Assembly: GCA_900544375.1 (NCBI GenBank) | Contig: UQUZ01000020.1 | Coordinates: 1-40,077, forward strand | DNA length: 40,077 nucleotides | Reading direction: 5' to 3' | Source of the DNA: an uncultured Oscillospiraceae bacterium | Lineage (GTDB): Bacteria; Bacillota; Clostridia; Oscillospirales; Acutalibacteraceae | Made by a program: the position numbers and the translations under genes | Notes under the pieces: model-generated | What the model saw: only the letters and a program-made list of their open reading frames with translations | Database searches by the model: none | What the model was told of the DNA's origin: nothing | Shown: positions 23,654 through 32,101 of the stretch, piece after piece | Numbering within the stretch: the first letter of the stretch is position 1 | Layout: every line of letters begins with the position of its first letter

Positions 23654-26600
23654 TTATTTCTGCCAGTCGTAGTTATAAAAGCGAACCTTCACCGGATCAG
23701 AGGTTACAGTGTTGCCATAGATATCTTCCACTGTTACCTGAATCCAGCAGGAATGCGCGCCGATCACGCTGTTTTTCGCACGAATAACCGCAGTCATACC
23801 GTCCGCAGCGGGCTCGATATCCGCCTCCGGATCGTCCACAGACCAGTTGGCATACTGCCAGGTGATGCTCTTAACCGTTGCGCCATCGTTGATGGCAACG
23901 CCGAGCGTAACAGGCGTGCTGTTCCACCGCTTCGTCCAGGAAACCTTCTGATAGACTACTTCGCCAACGGCTGCGCCGTTCTGCGTGATAGCTACACTAG
24001 TGACTGCTGTGCCGAGATCAAGCGCACGGAAGGCTGCCGTCAGCGCCTCGCACGCCGCGTCAACGCTTGTCTGGTTAGCAAGCTCAAAAGCAGCAATCAT
24101 TTCGGCCTCGGCCAGCACTTCGCTGATCTGAGCCTGCTGCTCTGCGGTCAGCTCTGTGCCCTTCACAAGGGCAATCGCCTCATTGAGGGCCGTCTTATCC
24201 GCGCGCACGCGCACCACGCAGCTCACAGTGAAGCCGCCATCCTCTGTGGTGGCGGTGATCTCCGCATCGCCAGGGCCAACCGCTGTGACAACACCGTTCA
24301 CCACGGTTGCCACACGTTCATTGGAGGAGGCCCAGGCAGCATTCTTATTCTTCACCGTGACCGGTTTAAAGCTAAGGTTCAGCGCGAGCTGCTCGCCCTG
24401 AAGCATGTTGGCAGAGGTGCGGTCGATGGAGACATCCGTCACCTTGCCTTGGAAGAACGCAATCAAGCGCTCGAAGAAATCGATCAGGCCGTTTGTGCCA
24501 ACACCGTCTCCAGTGATGAACCCGAAGGACAGGAAGTCAAGCACGCTGTCGGCCCACTTGGCAAGATCGATCAGATCCTGGTTGCCGCTGTCATAGAGCT
24601 TCTGGAACACAGCGTTCCACCGCTCGTTGAAATCCTTCAGCGAGCCGATCGCGCCGTCCGCTGCGCCATCCGTGCCTTTGAAGATGGTGTAAGCCGCGCC
24701 AAGAATCTTGTCAACGCCGTTGTCTTCCTTATACATCTTCGCAAAGGTATTCAGCACGTCGCGCAGGCCCTTCTTGAGATCCTCGCTCATGCCCATCTTG
24801 TTGGCGATCAGGTCTGCCACGATGTTGATGTTATCCTCATAGAACGCAAGCTCCACAACGTTGCGCAGAATCACGGTGACGAAATCCGCCTGGTCGATGT
24901 TTTCGAGACGGTACGCCTTCTCGCCGGACTTGGACGTATATGGCGTGACCGTGCCCACTGTGAGCATGTTGAAGTCATAGAGGAACGGGATCTTCAGGTT
25001 GACCGGCTCGCCGTTGATCTCAAGGCCTGCCAGCGCATCAATGATGATCTGGGTCAGGTCAAGATTAAGGCTGAATTCAAGGTCGTAAATCGGGCGGACC
25101 GTGTCGAGCAGGACAAAGATTGCCTGCGCGGTGTTTTCAACACAGACCTGGAGGCCGCCGTTATTGATGAAATAGAGAATATTCGGCAGGATCTCAAAGA
25201 CTTTGTTCACCGGATCGGTATAAATCTCCTCAAGCAGGTTGAGCACCGGCGTGAGGATCGCGCTGAGCGCAACGCTGCTATCTTCCTTGACTGCCGCGGC
25301 ATAGTCATCATACGACATAATATCGTCCGGGTTGCAGCCGAGGCTTTCGAGGATCGGGATGACGCCGGTCTTGTAGCCCGGGTAGCCATTAGCCTTCACC
25401 ACACCGAGAACCTCCAGATCCTGATCCGCGAGAACGGTTGCGAGGATCGGCGTGAACGGTGTGAGCGCCTTGGTCAGCGCCGCGGCGAAGCCGTCCTTGT
25501 CGCCGTCTTCAAAGCCCCAGTTGTAGCCTTCCGTGACCTCATCCCAGGAGGAGAGGTCGATGCCGACAATGCCGAGAATCGGCTTAAGGTCGACGCCCAG
25601 TCCGCCGAGCAGGTCCTTCACCATCAAAACAAGAGAAGTGAGCGTCTCGTTGGTGTAGATGCCCGTAATATAGGATTTAATGAGCTCGCTGAGCTTCAAG
25701 GTATCCTTGCCGCCCAAGATGAGCATCATATTGTCGATGAAGTCCGGCAGGCGGTCGGAGAAGTACTGCGCCTGCTCTTTGGTCCAATCCTCACTATAAG
25801 TCACGTTGTTGATCACAGCGCCGGCCTCGCCGTTGGCAATGGCCTCGTCGGCCGCATCGGAGAACGCATAGCTCATCTGCTTAGAGGCATACTCCTGCGG
25901 AACGAACAGCTCAGTGACCGCCGCGATCACGTTATCCGGGTTGTTGCCGAGGTTCTTGAGGATGCCCATGATATCATCGCCAAGTTCGATCTCGGAGCCC
26001 GTCATCGACCCAATCAGCGCGAAGAGGGAATCCATGAAATCCTGATCGCCCAGCATCGGCAAGATATAGCGAAGAACCGCCAGCAGAGTAGCTTCTTTGT
26101 CAACAACAAGCTGGCGCCGCGTGCCGCCCGTGCGGCCGCTCGGCGCTTCCACCAGCGTGCCCTGGCTCGCAAGCATCGCCTGGTTGATGGTCGGCAAAAC
26201 AAGGTTTGCTTCCGGTGCAACCAAGCCAAGGACTGTGGAGAGGAAGACGTTCAGATCTGTGAACATCGCATCGCTGAGGTTAATCCCTAAATCCGGGATC
26301 AGAGTGGGCAGGCTCATCACCAGATCATACAGATTATCGGCGTTCAAGCCAGCCAGTGAGAGCAGAGAGGTTTTATAATACGATACCCAGTTGCCGAAGA
26401 AGGAATCGCCGATATCCAGAATCGGATTAAGCTTAGTAGCCTTGAGGATCTCCCCAATGATGCCGAACTCCATGATGTAGGCAAACTTCGGCAAAAGCTC
26501 CAGCACGGTTGAAACCGGCTCTACCGCAACTGTATCCTCCACCCAGCTGAGCAGCGGCAGCAGGATCGCACTCATTAACTGCTCTGTGGTGGTGTAGGTG

Positions 26601-29098
26601 TTGTAGGTAGCTGTTGGTACGATATTGTCGCACTCTAGCATCTCAAGCAGTGGAAGAACAGCATTGTTGTAAAGGTTGACAGCGTCCATCCTGAGATACG
26701 CGTCAACAATAATGGTGGTATGCTCCGACATTGCTTGATTGGTCAGCACAGAGCGCAGGATGGGAGCTAAGCCGCCCAGCGCCTGGCCAAGCGCGGCAAC
26801 AAAGGTCTCCTTATCATGCACGCCCCAGGAAACATCTCCGTTTACATTAAACTGGGACCAATCATTACCGGCAGCGTTGAGCGCCGCAATGACGCTGCCA
26901 TACCTGCTGCTGTCAAGAACTTTCGACAACGTATTGGGGTAAACGTTGAGATTTAAATCGCTAAACCTATCCAGGATCAACTGACCGGTAAGCTTTATGC
27001 CTAAAATTTCTGTAAGCTCCAGATCCTTCAACGCATTCACAAGCATTGGATAAATAGCTGTGACAATGGTATTCACCATCGCATCTGTATACAGCCCGGT
27101 CTCCAACGCCCCTTGGATAGCCTCTTGCAGCGTCCCCTCAATCCCGAGCAGACCAGTAACCTCTTGGTTCTGCATGAGGGAATCGATCTTTGTGATGGTT
27201 TCGGAGAGCTTCTCCTTTGTCACATCGTATTCCTCGCCCTCGGTGCGGGCGATATCGCCGGGCAGGATGTCGCGCGTTGGGTATTCCGGCTCATACTTCT
27301 GCCAGCCGGACATGCCCTTTGTCTCCACAAAGCGGTTATACTCTTCGAGCATTGGGGCCAGACGATCATACTTTGCCTGAAGCTCGGCGGAAACGGTAAT
27401 GTGCTCGAGGATATTGGCCTCCACACCGCCGATGGCCTCTTTGACCGCTTTGTAGTTGAGCAGCGTGATTTGGCCAAAGTCGCTGTAGTTATCAATAGCT
27501 TTATCAAGCTGCGCTTCTACGCGATCGGTCAGCGTTGTGTCGATGCGGGCGGCATAGCTTTCAATCGCAGCCCACTTCTCCTCGCCAAAAACACGGTTCA
27601 GCGTATCAGCATCATATTGTGCAAGCTCGGCCAGCTTCGTCTTTGCGTTGGCCTGCCGATCATTGATGAGCTCATCCGTGGTGAGCGTGGTCAGATCGGT
27701 GTTCAGGAGATCGTCATTAAAATAGACCAGATACTCCTCCACCTCAGTGGAAAGCTTGCGGGCCTCAATTTCGACCTTCGCGTTGTGGATAAACTCCGTC
27801 ACATACGCCGTGCCCTCCGTGAACACACGGCTGACTGCGGCGGGCTTGCGGGCCGTCACCATATTATACTGGGCAGTGGCCTCCGCCCAGGTTTTGGTGA
27901 GGTCTTCATCGGAGATGGTTGCAAGATCCGTTGCCGCAATCAGCGCGTCGATTGTGGCCTTGATGCCCTGCAACTCGATAACCTGCTTTTCCACCTCGAC
28001 AGAATCAATAAACGCGTTGATCTGTTCCATCTTGAGGCCGGTTTCACCAAGCGCATAGGAAATCGCCTCGGCGGTGCAGCCGTTGAGATTCGCCCTGAGG
28101 GCGTTCATCTCATCGAGCAGCGCTACAAGGGCGTCATACTCCATCGCGGCAGGGTCGTTCTTCATCTTTTCCGCGATCTGCTGCGCAAACTCCAGCGCAA
28201 ACTTTTTGTCGCGCGCGGTAGTCGCATCGCTGATGAAAGCTTTAATCGCAGCCTTGTCGAAGAAGTGGTTCATCACCGCGTCGTTGCCCCACAGGGAGCA
28301 GGCGTCCACGGCGGCCTGGTTTGCATTCACAAGCGCCACAAGCTCTTCCGACGTCATTGCGTCGAGATCACTCTTGAGCAGCTCTTCTGTGAAATAAGAG
28401 CCAAAGGCCTTGAGCTGCGCCGGGATCTCTGTATTGGGAGCCGTTTCCGTGCGGCTCCAGCCATTCGGCTTGAGATAGTTACAGGCGTTTCTGGTGGCGT
28501 TAGCAAAACCTGATCTCCACTCATGACGGCCGTGCGCCCACAGATATTCCACCGCTGTGGGAATAGAATCCGGCAGCTTGGAAATGTCGCCATCCTGTGC
28601 AAGCAGGAGATCCGCTATGTCGCGCACGATCCGAATGCCATAGGTACGTTCCTGCGGCTGATCAGGTTGGCTGAAATTTTTCCAATCAGCATTATTCCCG
28701 TTCATCCCACCAACAAATGCTTTGATGGCTGTGCGGGCATTCGCCAACTCGTCGCCGACAACGCCATATTCGTTTTGCAGCTTTGTCAGCACAGCCTCGG
28801 CAACGCCGTGCGCGGTATTGGCCGCGTTGTCGTTCTTGCTGGTGTGATTAGGAGCTTCCGCCGCTGCCACCACCCAGAAGGCTTCGGCTGCCGCCTCAAT
28901 CTCCCCGGTCGGGTCGTTCACGACCGTGATGTAGTTCTGCGGGCTGCCCCAAGACGCATGGCGCACCCCGTCCGCCTTCAACGCCGCCGCCAGCGCATCA
29001 TAAGGATCCGCCGCCAGCGCCGTCAAGCCAACGCTCAGGCTTGTCATAACCATCAAAACAGCCATGAACACGCTCAGCGCCTTTTTGGAAATTTTCAT
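23654..29098 (-). CDS. Giant secreted multidomain protein with tandem unassigned modules and a Big2-like domain (1814 aa)
   Basis: The ATG at 29098 follows AGAGG at 7 nt. Signal peptide MKISKKALSVFMAVLMVMTS, cleavage after TALA. Residues about 30-640 are helical and partly coiled. The unassigned module occurs at about 660-1030 (VSWGVHDKETFVAALGQAL, NAVLPLLEML, SAILLPLLSWVEDTVAVEPV) and about 1140-1420 (NWGFEDGDKDGFAAALTKAL, TGVIPILESLG, SAILTPVLNLLEEIYTDPVN, KAYRLENIDQADFVTVILRN). The 859-aa neighbour has a third copy. Residues about 1553-1631 are a bacterial Ig-like (Big2) domain with AAWASSNERVATVVNGVVTA. Then come a FIVAR-like helical segment and a last beta-rich domain ending RFYNYDWQK. 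No cell-wall sorting signal is seen. Probably a surface or matrix protein; function unknown. The coding is dense enough that the opposite strand also has long open frames. Confidence 0.8.
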   Translation of the reverse strand: MKISKKALSVFMAVLMVMTSLSVGLTALAADPYDALAAALKADGVRHASWGSPQNYITVVNDPTGEIEAAAEAFWVVAAAEAPNHTSKNDNAANTAHGVAEAVLTKLQNEYGVVGDELANARTAIKAFVGGMNGNNADWKNFSQPDQPQERTYGIRIVRDIADLLLAQDGDISKLPDSIPTAVEYLWAHGRHEWRSGFANATRNACNYLKPNGWSRTETAPNTEIPAQLKAFGSYFTEELLKSDLDAMTSEELVALVNANQAAVDACSLWGNDAVMNHFFDKAAIKAFISDATTARDKKFALEFAQQIAEKMKNDPAAMEYDALVALLDEMNALRANLNGCTAEAISYALGETGLKMEQINAFIDSVEVEKQVIELQGIKATIDALIAATDLATISDEDLTKTWAEATAQYNMVTARKPAAVSRVFTEGTAYVTEFIHNAKVEIEARKLSTEVEEYLVYFNDDLLNTDLTTLTTDELINDRQANAKTKLAELAQYDADTLNRVFGEEKWAAIESYAARIDTTLTDRVEAQLDKAIDNYSDFGQITLLNYKAVKEAIGGVEANILEHITVSAELQAKYDRLAPMLEEYNRFVETKGMSGWQKYEPEYPTRDILPGDIARTEGEEYDVTKEKLSETITKIDSLMQNQEVTGLLGIEGTLQEAIQGALETGLYTDAMVNTIVTAIYPMLVNALKDLELTEILGIKLTGQLILDRFSDLNLNVYPNTLSKVLDSSRYGSVIAALNAAGNDWSQFNVNGDVSWGVHDKETFVAALGQALGGLAPILRSVLTNQAMSEHTTIIVDAYLRMDAVNLYNNAVLPLLEMLECDNIVPTATYNTYTTTEQLMSAILLPLLSWVEDTVAVEPVSTVLELLPKFAYIMEFGIIGEILKATKLNPILDIGDSFFGNWVSYYKTSLLSLAGLNADNLYDLVMSLPTLIPDLGINLSDAMFTDLNVFLSTVLGLVAPEANLVLPTINQAMLASQGTLVEAPSGRTGGTRRQLVVDKEATLLAVLRYILPMLGDQDFMDSLFALIGSMTGSEIELGDDIMGILKNLGNNPDNVIAAVTELFVPQEYASKQMSYAFSDAADEAIANGEAGAVINNVTYSEDWTKEQAQYFSDRLPDFIDNMMLILGGKDTLKLSELIKSYITGIYTNETLTSLVLMVKDLLGGLGVDLKPILGIVGIDLSSWDEVTEGYNWGFEDGDKDGFAAALTKALTPFTPILATVLADQDLEVLGVVKANGYPGYKTGVIPILESLGCNPDDIMSYDDYAAAVKEDSSVALSAILTPVLNLLEEIYTDPVNKVFEILPNILYFINNGGLQVCVENTAQAIFVLLDTVRPIYDLEFSLNLDLTQIIIDALAGLEINGEPVNLKIPFLYDFNMLTVGTVTPYTSKSGEKAYRLENIDQADFVTVILRNVVELAFYEDNINIVADLIANKMGMSEDLKKGLRDVLNTFAKMYKEDNGVDKILGAAYTIFKGTDGAADGAIGSLKDFNERWNAVFQKLYDSGNQDLIDLAKWADSVLDFLSFGFITGDGVGTNGLIDFFERLIAFFQGKVTDVSIDRTSANMLQGEQLALNLSFKPVTVKNKNAAWASSNERVATVVNGVVTAVGPGDAEITATTEDGGFTVSCVVRVRADKTALNEAIALVKGTELTAEQQAQISEVLAEAEMIAAFELANQTSVDAACEALTAAFRALDLGTAVTSVAITQNGAAVGEVVYQKVSWTKRWNSTPVTLGVAINDGATVKSITWQYANWSVDDPEADIEPAADGMTAVIRAKNSVIGAHSCWIQVTVEDIYGNTVTSDPVKVRFYNYDWQK

Positions 29099-29660
29099 GT
29101 GCATACCTCTTTTCTTTTCACGATTCCTGTGCATCACCTTCCTGTGATCCCCGGCCCTTTGCACAGGCCTTCTGCAAACGTTTGCAGGGAAGCCGGTTCA
29201 TATTCCTCTGGTCGTTCCAAAAAAGCCTATCACATCCCTTTTTTTGTTGGAATTCTCTAAGGTGCTAGAGTCTTCCTTAATTATTAATAATAAATGAATA
29301 TTCGAATTTATTATTGCCGTTCAGAACTTAACAATTTTTTAACATACTCAATAAAAATCCTGTATCTACAAGCTTCTTATTGTTTATATGCTTTTTTCTT
29401 TCCCTCAATTTTCTTCTAAACCCATATTTTGTTTTTCTACATAATGTCGAAATAAAATTCCATTTTCACAACGTATTGTCGATTTTAGTTTAACATATAA
29501 CGCCCCTCCTACTTTGTGCATTTTGCACAAAACAGACTAGGATCGGATTTTTTAACAAGACGCCCCCATTGGTAATTCCTTGCTAAATAATTCGCATCGT
29601 TTCATTGAAAAAATGCCTTTCATTTCCCATCGATATGCCATTTTTACAGACTGGCATGAA
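29099..29660. other. Long A+T-rich intergenic region between ftsZ and the giant-protein gene
   Basis: Contains the cre-like palindrome at 29173 and a second palindrome, TTTGTGCA-TTT-TGCACAAA (29513-29531). No convincing -35/-10 pair for the giant gene was found, although TTGTTA/TAATAA-like boxes are present. No gene is visible on either strand. Confidence 0.5.
29173..29186. promoter_or_regulatory. Perfect 14-bp palindrome upstream of the giant-protein gene (cre/LacI-type)
   Basis: TGCAAACGTTTGCA fits the central pattern of catabolite-responsive elements (TGNAANCGNWNNCW) and of LacI/GalR-family operators. It lies 74 bp upstream of the ATG, where a bound repressor would block transcription. 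It suggests carbon-source control, by CcpA or a dedicated LacI protein not in the window. Confidence 0.55.
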
Positions 29661-29697
29661 AAAAGCGGAGGAAAGATGAGCCGTCTTTCCTCCGCTT
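29655..29697 (-). terminator. Terminator of ftsZ
   Basis: A perfect 14-bp stem (AAGCGGAGGAAAGA at 29663-29676, TCTTTCCTCCGCTT at 29684-29697) with a 7-nt loop runs into TTTTTTCATG on the minus strand. It starts 5 bp after the ftsZ stop. Confidence 0.92.
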
Positions 29698-29702
29698 ATA
29701 TT

Positions 29703-30908
29703 TTATTTATTGCCTTTGAAAATGCTTAAAATATCAAAATAGCCGTCGTCATCCGGGCCATAGGGGTTCTTTGCAGGTGGCGCTGTCGACCGCTTCGGCT
29801 CTGGCGGCAACTCAAAAGAAGGGCGATCCGCCTTTGGATCTTTTCCCTCCGCCTCCACAGCGGCGGCGCCTTTTTCCATCGCCTCTTCAAATGGGGATTT
29901 TGCCGCTGCCGGTTTTGCAGATGGCGCCGCCTCGGTATCCCCCCGCGCCCCATCTTCACCGAAGCCGGTTGCAACCACGGTAACAACCATTTCATCATCC
30001 AGCATATCGTCAAAGGAAACGCCCCAGATGATCGTTGCATCCGGATGAGCCTCCTTAGCGATGATTTCAGACGCAACCTCCACATCCTCCAAGCCGATAT
30101 CATCAGAAGAGGTGATGCTGATAATCACACCGTGCGCGCCGTGGATGGAGGTTTCCAACAGCGGGCTGGAAACTGCCGCATTCGCAGCGGCTTCCGCTTT
30201 ATCCTTCCCACTGGCATGGCCAACGCCCATATGCGCATGGCCCGCATCTTTCATAACAGCGGTAACATCCGCAAAATCCAAGTTGATGAAGCCCGGCACC
30301 TTAATCAGCTCCGAGATGCTTTTCACACCCTGAAGCAGCACGCCATCCGCTTCGTCAAACGCGTTTGCAAGCGTGATCTTTTTGTCGGAAACGTATTTTA
30401 ACCGTTCGTTCGGAATGATGACAAGGCTGTCCACATGCTCCGCCAGCTCCGAGATGCCCTGCTCAGCCTGCGCCATGCGGCGGCGGCCTTCAAAATGAAA
30501 GGGCTTTGTAACGATACCGACGGTGAGAATCCCCATCTCCTTGGCAAGCTGTGCAATCACCGGCGCTGCACCGGTGCCGGTGCCGCCGCCCATGCCTGCG
30601 GTGATGAAAACCATATCCGTGCCTTTAAGCGCATCCGCGATCATATCATGGCTTTCCTCAGCTGCGCGCTGGCCCACCTCAGGGTGTGCCCCAGCGCCCT
30701 GGCCATGAGTCGTTTTCTCACCGATCTGGATTTTATGGGTAGCCTGGGAGTGATTGAGCACCTGCCTATCCGTATTCACGGAGATAAATTCCACGCCCTG
30801 CACACCGGAGCGAACCATACGGTTCACGGCGTTTCCGCCGCCTCCGCCCACGCCGATGACCTTTATTTGTACTACATTTTCAAAGTCGTTATCAATTTCA
30901 AACGGCAT
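29703..30908 (-). CDS. ftsZ: Cell division tubulin homologue FtsZ
   Basis: 401 aa. FtsZ is the GTPase that forms the Z ring. GTP-binding loops: VIGVGGGGGNAVNRM (T1), the tubulin signature GGGTGTG (107-113) and T7 NLDFADVTAVM with the catalytic Asp. The T3 loop reads HGQGAGAHPEVG, where GLGAGANPEVG is usual, so Asn is replaced by His. The linker (about 325-385) is Ala/Pro/Lys/Glu-rich, and the C-terminal peptide is DGYFDILSIFKGNK, a loose version of the usual DIPxFLR. The start at 30908 has GGGGGA upstream. It has its own promoter and terminator, downstream of ftsQ; ftsA, usually just before ftsZ, is missing. Confidence 0.97.
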   Translation of the reverse strand: MPFEIDNDFENVVQIKVIGVGGGGGNAVNRMVRSGVQGVEFISVNTDRQVLNHSQATHKIQIGEKTTHGQGAGAHPEVGQRAAEESHDMIADALKGTDMVFITAGMGGGTGTGAAPVIAQLAKEMGILTVGIVTKPFHFEGRRRMAQAEQGISELAEHVDSLVIIPNERLKYVSDKKITLANAFDEADGVLLQGVKSISELIKVPGFINLDFADVTAVMKDAGHAHMGVGHASGKDKAEAAANAAVSSPLLETSIHGAHGVIISITSSDDIGLEDVEVASEIIAKEAHPDATIIWGVSFDDMLDDEMVVTVVATGFGEDGARGDTEAAPSAKPAAAKSPFEEAMEKGAAAVEAEGKDPKADRPSFELPPEPKRSTAPPAKNPYGPDDDGYFDILSIFKGNK

Positions 30909-30949
30909 TCATACGTCCCCCTATTGAACAATCTATGTAAAACAAACCG

Positions 30950-30970
30950 AAAAAAGCCACTGCAAATGGC
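30950..30970 (-). terminator. Weak attenuator-like hairpin in the ftsZ leader
   Basis: On the minus strand GCCAT-TTGCA-GTGGC (five pairs, one G-U) is followed by TTTTTT. It lies between the ftsZ promoter and its ribosome binding site. The stem is short, so it may be only partly active. Confidence 0.3.
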
Positions 30971-31036
30971 GCCGCCTCCGTGAGCCGCGCACCGTATCCT
31001 GCCATCTTGGCATAAAGATACAGGATGATTAGTAAT

Positions 31037-31065
31037 ATACTAACACGGCGGGGGGTAAAATTCAA
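31037..31065 (-). promoter_or_regulatory. Sigma-A promoter of ftsZ
   Basis: TTGAAT (31060-31065), 17 bp, TAGTAT (31037-31042) on the minus strand, just downstream of the ftsQ stop. It is followed by a leader hairpin based on ATCCTG/CAGGAT. It gives ftsZ a transcript of its own with a leader of about 120 nt. Confidence 0.6.
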
Positions 31066-31114
31066 TATGGTAGAAAAAGAATTTGGATATTTTTTCGTTC
31101 CGCCCGCCTTTCCA

Positions 31115-32101
31115 TCATGCTCCGGCCTGTGTTGCCGGCTGGGAAGCCTTGCTTGTCTGGGCTGGTTCAATCGTTTCACTAAAAAAGGCTTTTTTGGGGA
31201 TTGTCAGATTAATGCTGCCTTTTTTATCCGGATTACTCTCCTCCTCGCGTGCAATCACCTCTTGGCCGAGCTTTAGCTTCTGCGCAAGCTGATCATCTTC
31301 TCCCAGCAGCATCTCCATACGTCCCTGGTAGACCACCCGGATATCCCCAAGATCAGATAAATCGATCCGCGTAATTCCGGAAAGCCCTGTCTCCTGCACA
31401 GCATCCAGCAAATGGTCAAGCACCGTTTTTTCCTGCGATTGGCCGTTTGCCTGCTGCTCACCCACGGTTTCACTTGCCGCGCGCGCGCTTTCGCTCTCTT
31501 GTTCCTTTGGCGGGAAGCTCGCCTGTTTACCGGGCGAGGCGCTTTTCACCTCAACGCCCTTGAGCAGGGCAGCTCCCTCGGGCAGCTCTGTCGCACCGAT
31601 CTCCAGCACTTTGCCGCTGCCTGTCATGATGAGATAGGAATTTCCCTGCTGCACGGCGAGCTTGAGCTGTGCCTCCTTCACGGTAATCACCAGCTTGTCC
31701 GGCAGCTTACGCTTGATGGTGACAGATTCCACATAAGGGAGCTTTTCTGCAATCCGTCCGGCCGCCTGCTCTGTTTTGCATAGGAAAAGGTTTTCCCCTT
31801 TGGCAATGCCAGAAGCCTCTATGACCTCTTGTGCCTGATAGCGGCTATTTCCCTTCACCTCAAAATCCGCAATATGAAAAAACACCGTGAACGTCAGCAC
31901 CGCGCCCACGCAGAGAAGCAGCAAAAACAGCACAAGATAAAGGATTGCCTTTTTCCTGCGCCGCTTCTTCAACGAACGCAATTGCTGCTCGCGCCGGATC
32001 TCATCGCGGGAACGCGGCGTCTGATCCGCCTGTGCAGGCGCAGCCGGCCTCTTCTGCGGGCCGGCTGCCCGTTTTAAATTAGAATTCTTCTTCTGTTTCA
32101 T
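31115..32101 (-). CDS. ftsQ: Cell division protein FtsQ/DivIB
   Basis: 328 aa. FtsQ/DivIB links early and late divisome proteins (FtsL, FtsB/DivIC). A long basic cytoplasmic tail (about 1-55, Lys/Arg/Pro-rich) precedes one membrane helix (AILYLVLFLLLLCVGAVLTF) and the POTRA domain beginning FHIADFEVKGNSRYQAQEVI. The FtsQ-type domain continues with KLPYVESVTIKRKLPDKLVI. An unusual Ser/Glu/Gln-rich insert (about 200-235) interrupts it, and the tail is Thr/Ser/Ala-rich. The ATG at 32101 follows GAGGGAGA and overlaps the murA end by 23 nt. Confidence 0.9.
   Translation of the reverse strand: MKQKKNSNLKRAAGPQKRPAAPAQADQTPRSRDEIRREQQLRSLKKRRRKKAILYLVLFLLLLCVGAVLTFTVFFHIADFEVKGNSRYQAQEVIEASGIAKGENLFLCKTEQAAGRIAEKLPYVESVTIKRKLPDKLVITVKEAQLKLAVQQGNSYLIMTGSGKVLEIGATELPEGAALLKGVEVKSASPGKQASFPPKEQESESARAASETVGEQQANGQSQEKTVLDHLLDAVQETGLSGITRIDLSDLGDIRVVYQGRMEMLLGEDDQLAQKLKLGQEVIAREEESNPDKKGSINLTIPKKAFFSETIEPAQTSKASQPATQAGA

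Noticed and set aside
23531..26290. Open frame of more than 900 codons on the plus strand
   Set aside because: It is antisense to the 1814-aa secreted protein, rich in Arg/His/Val as mirror frames of G+C-rich genes are, and has no ribosome binding site or domain.
27113..28513. Second long plus-strand open frame opposite the giant gene
   Set aside because: Same explanation: mirror of the real coding strand; the minus strand has a signal peptide, domain logic and regulatory signals.
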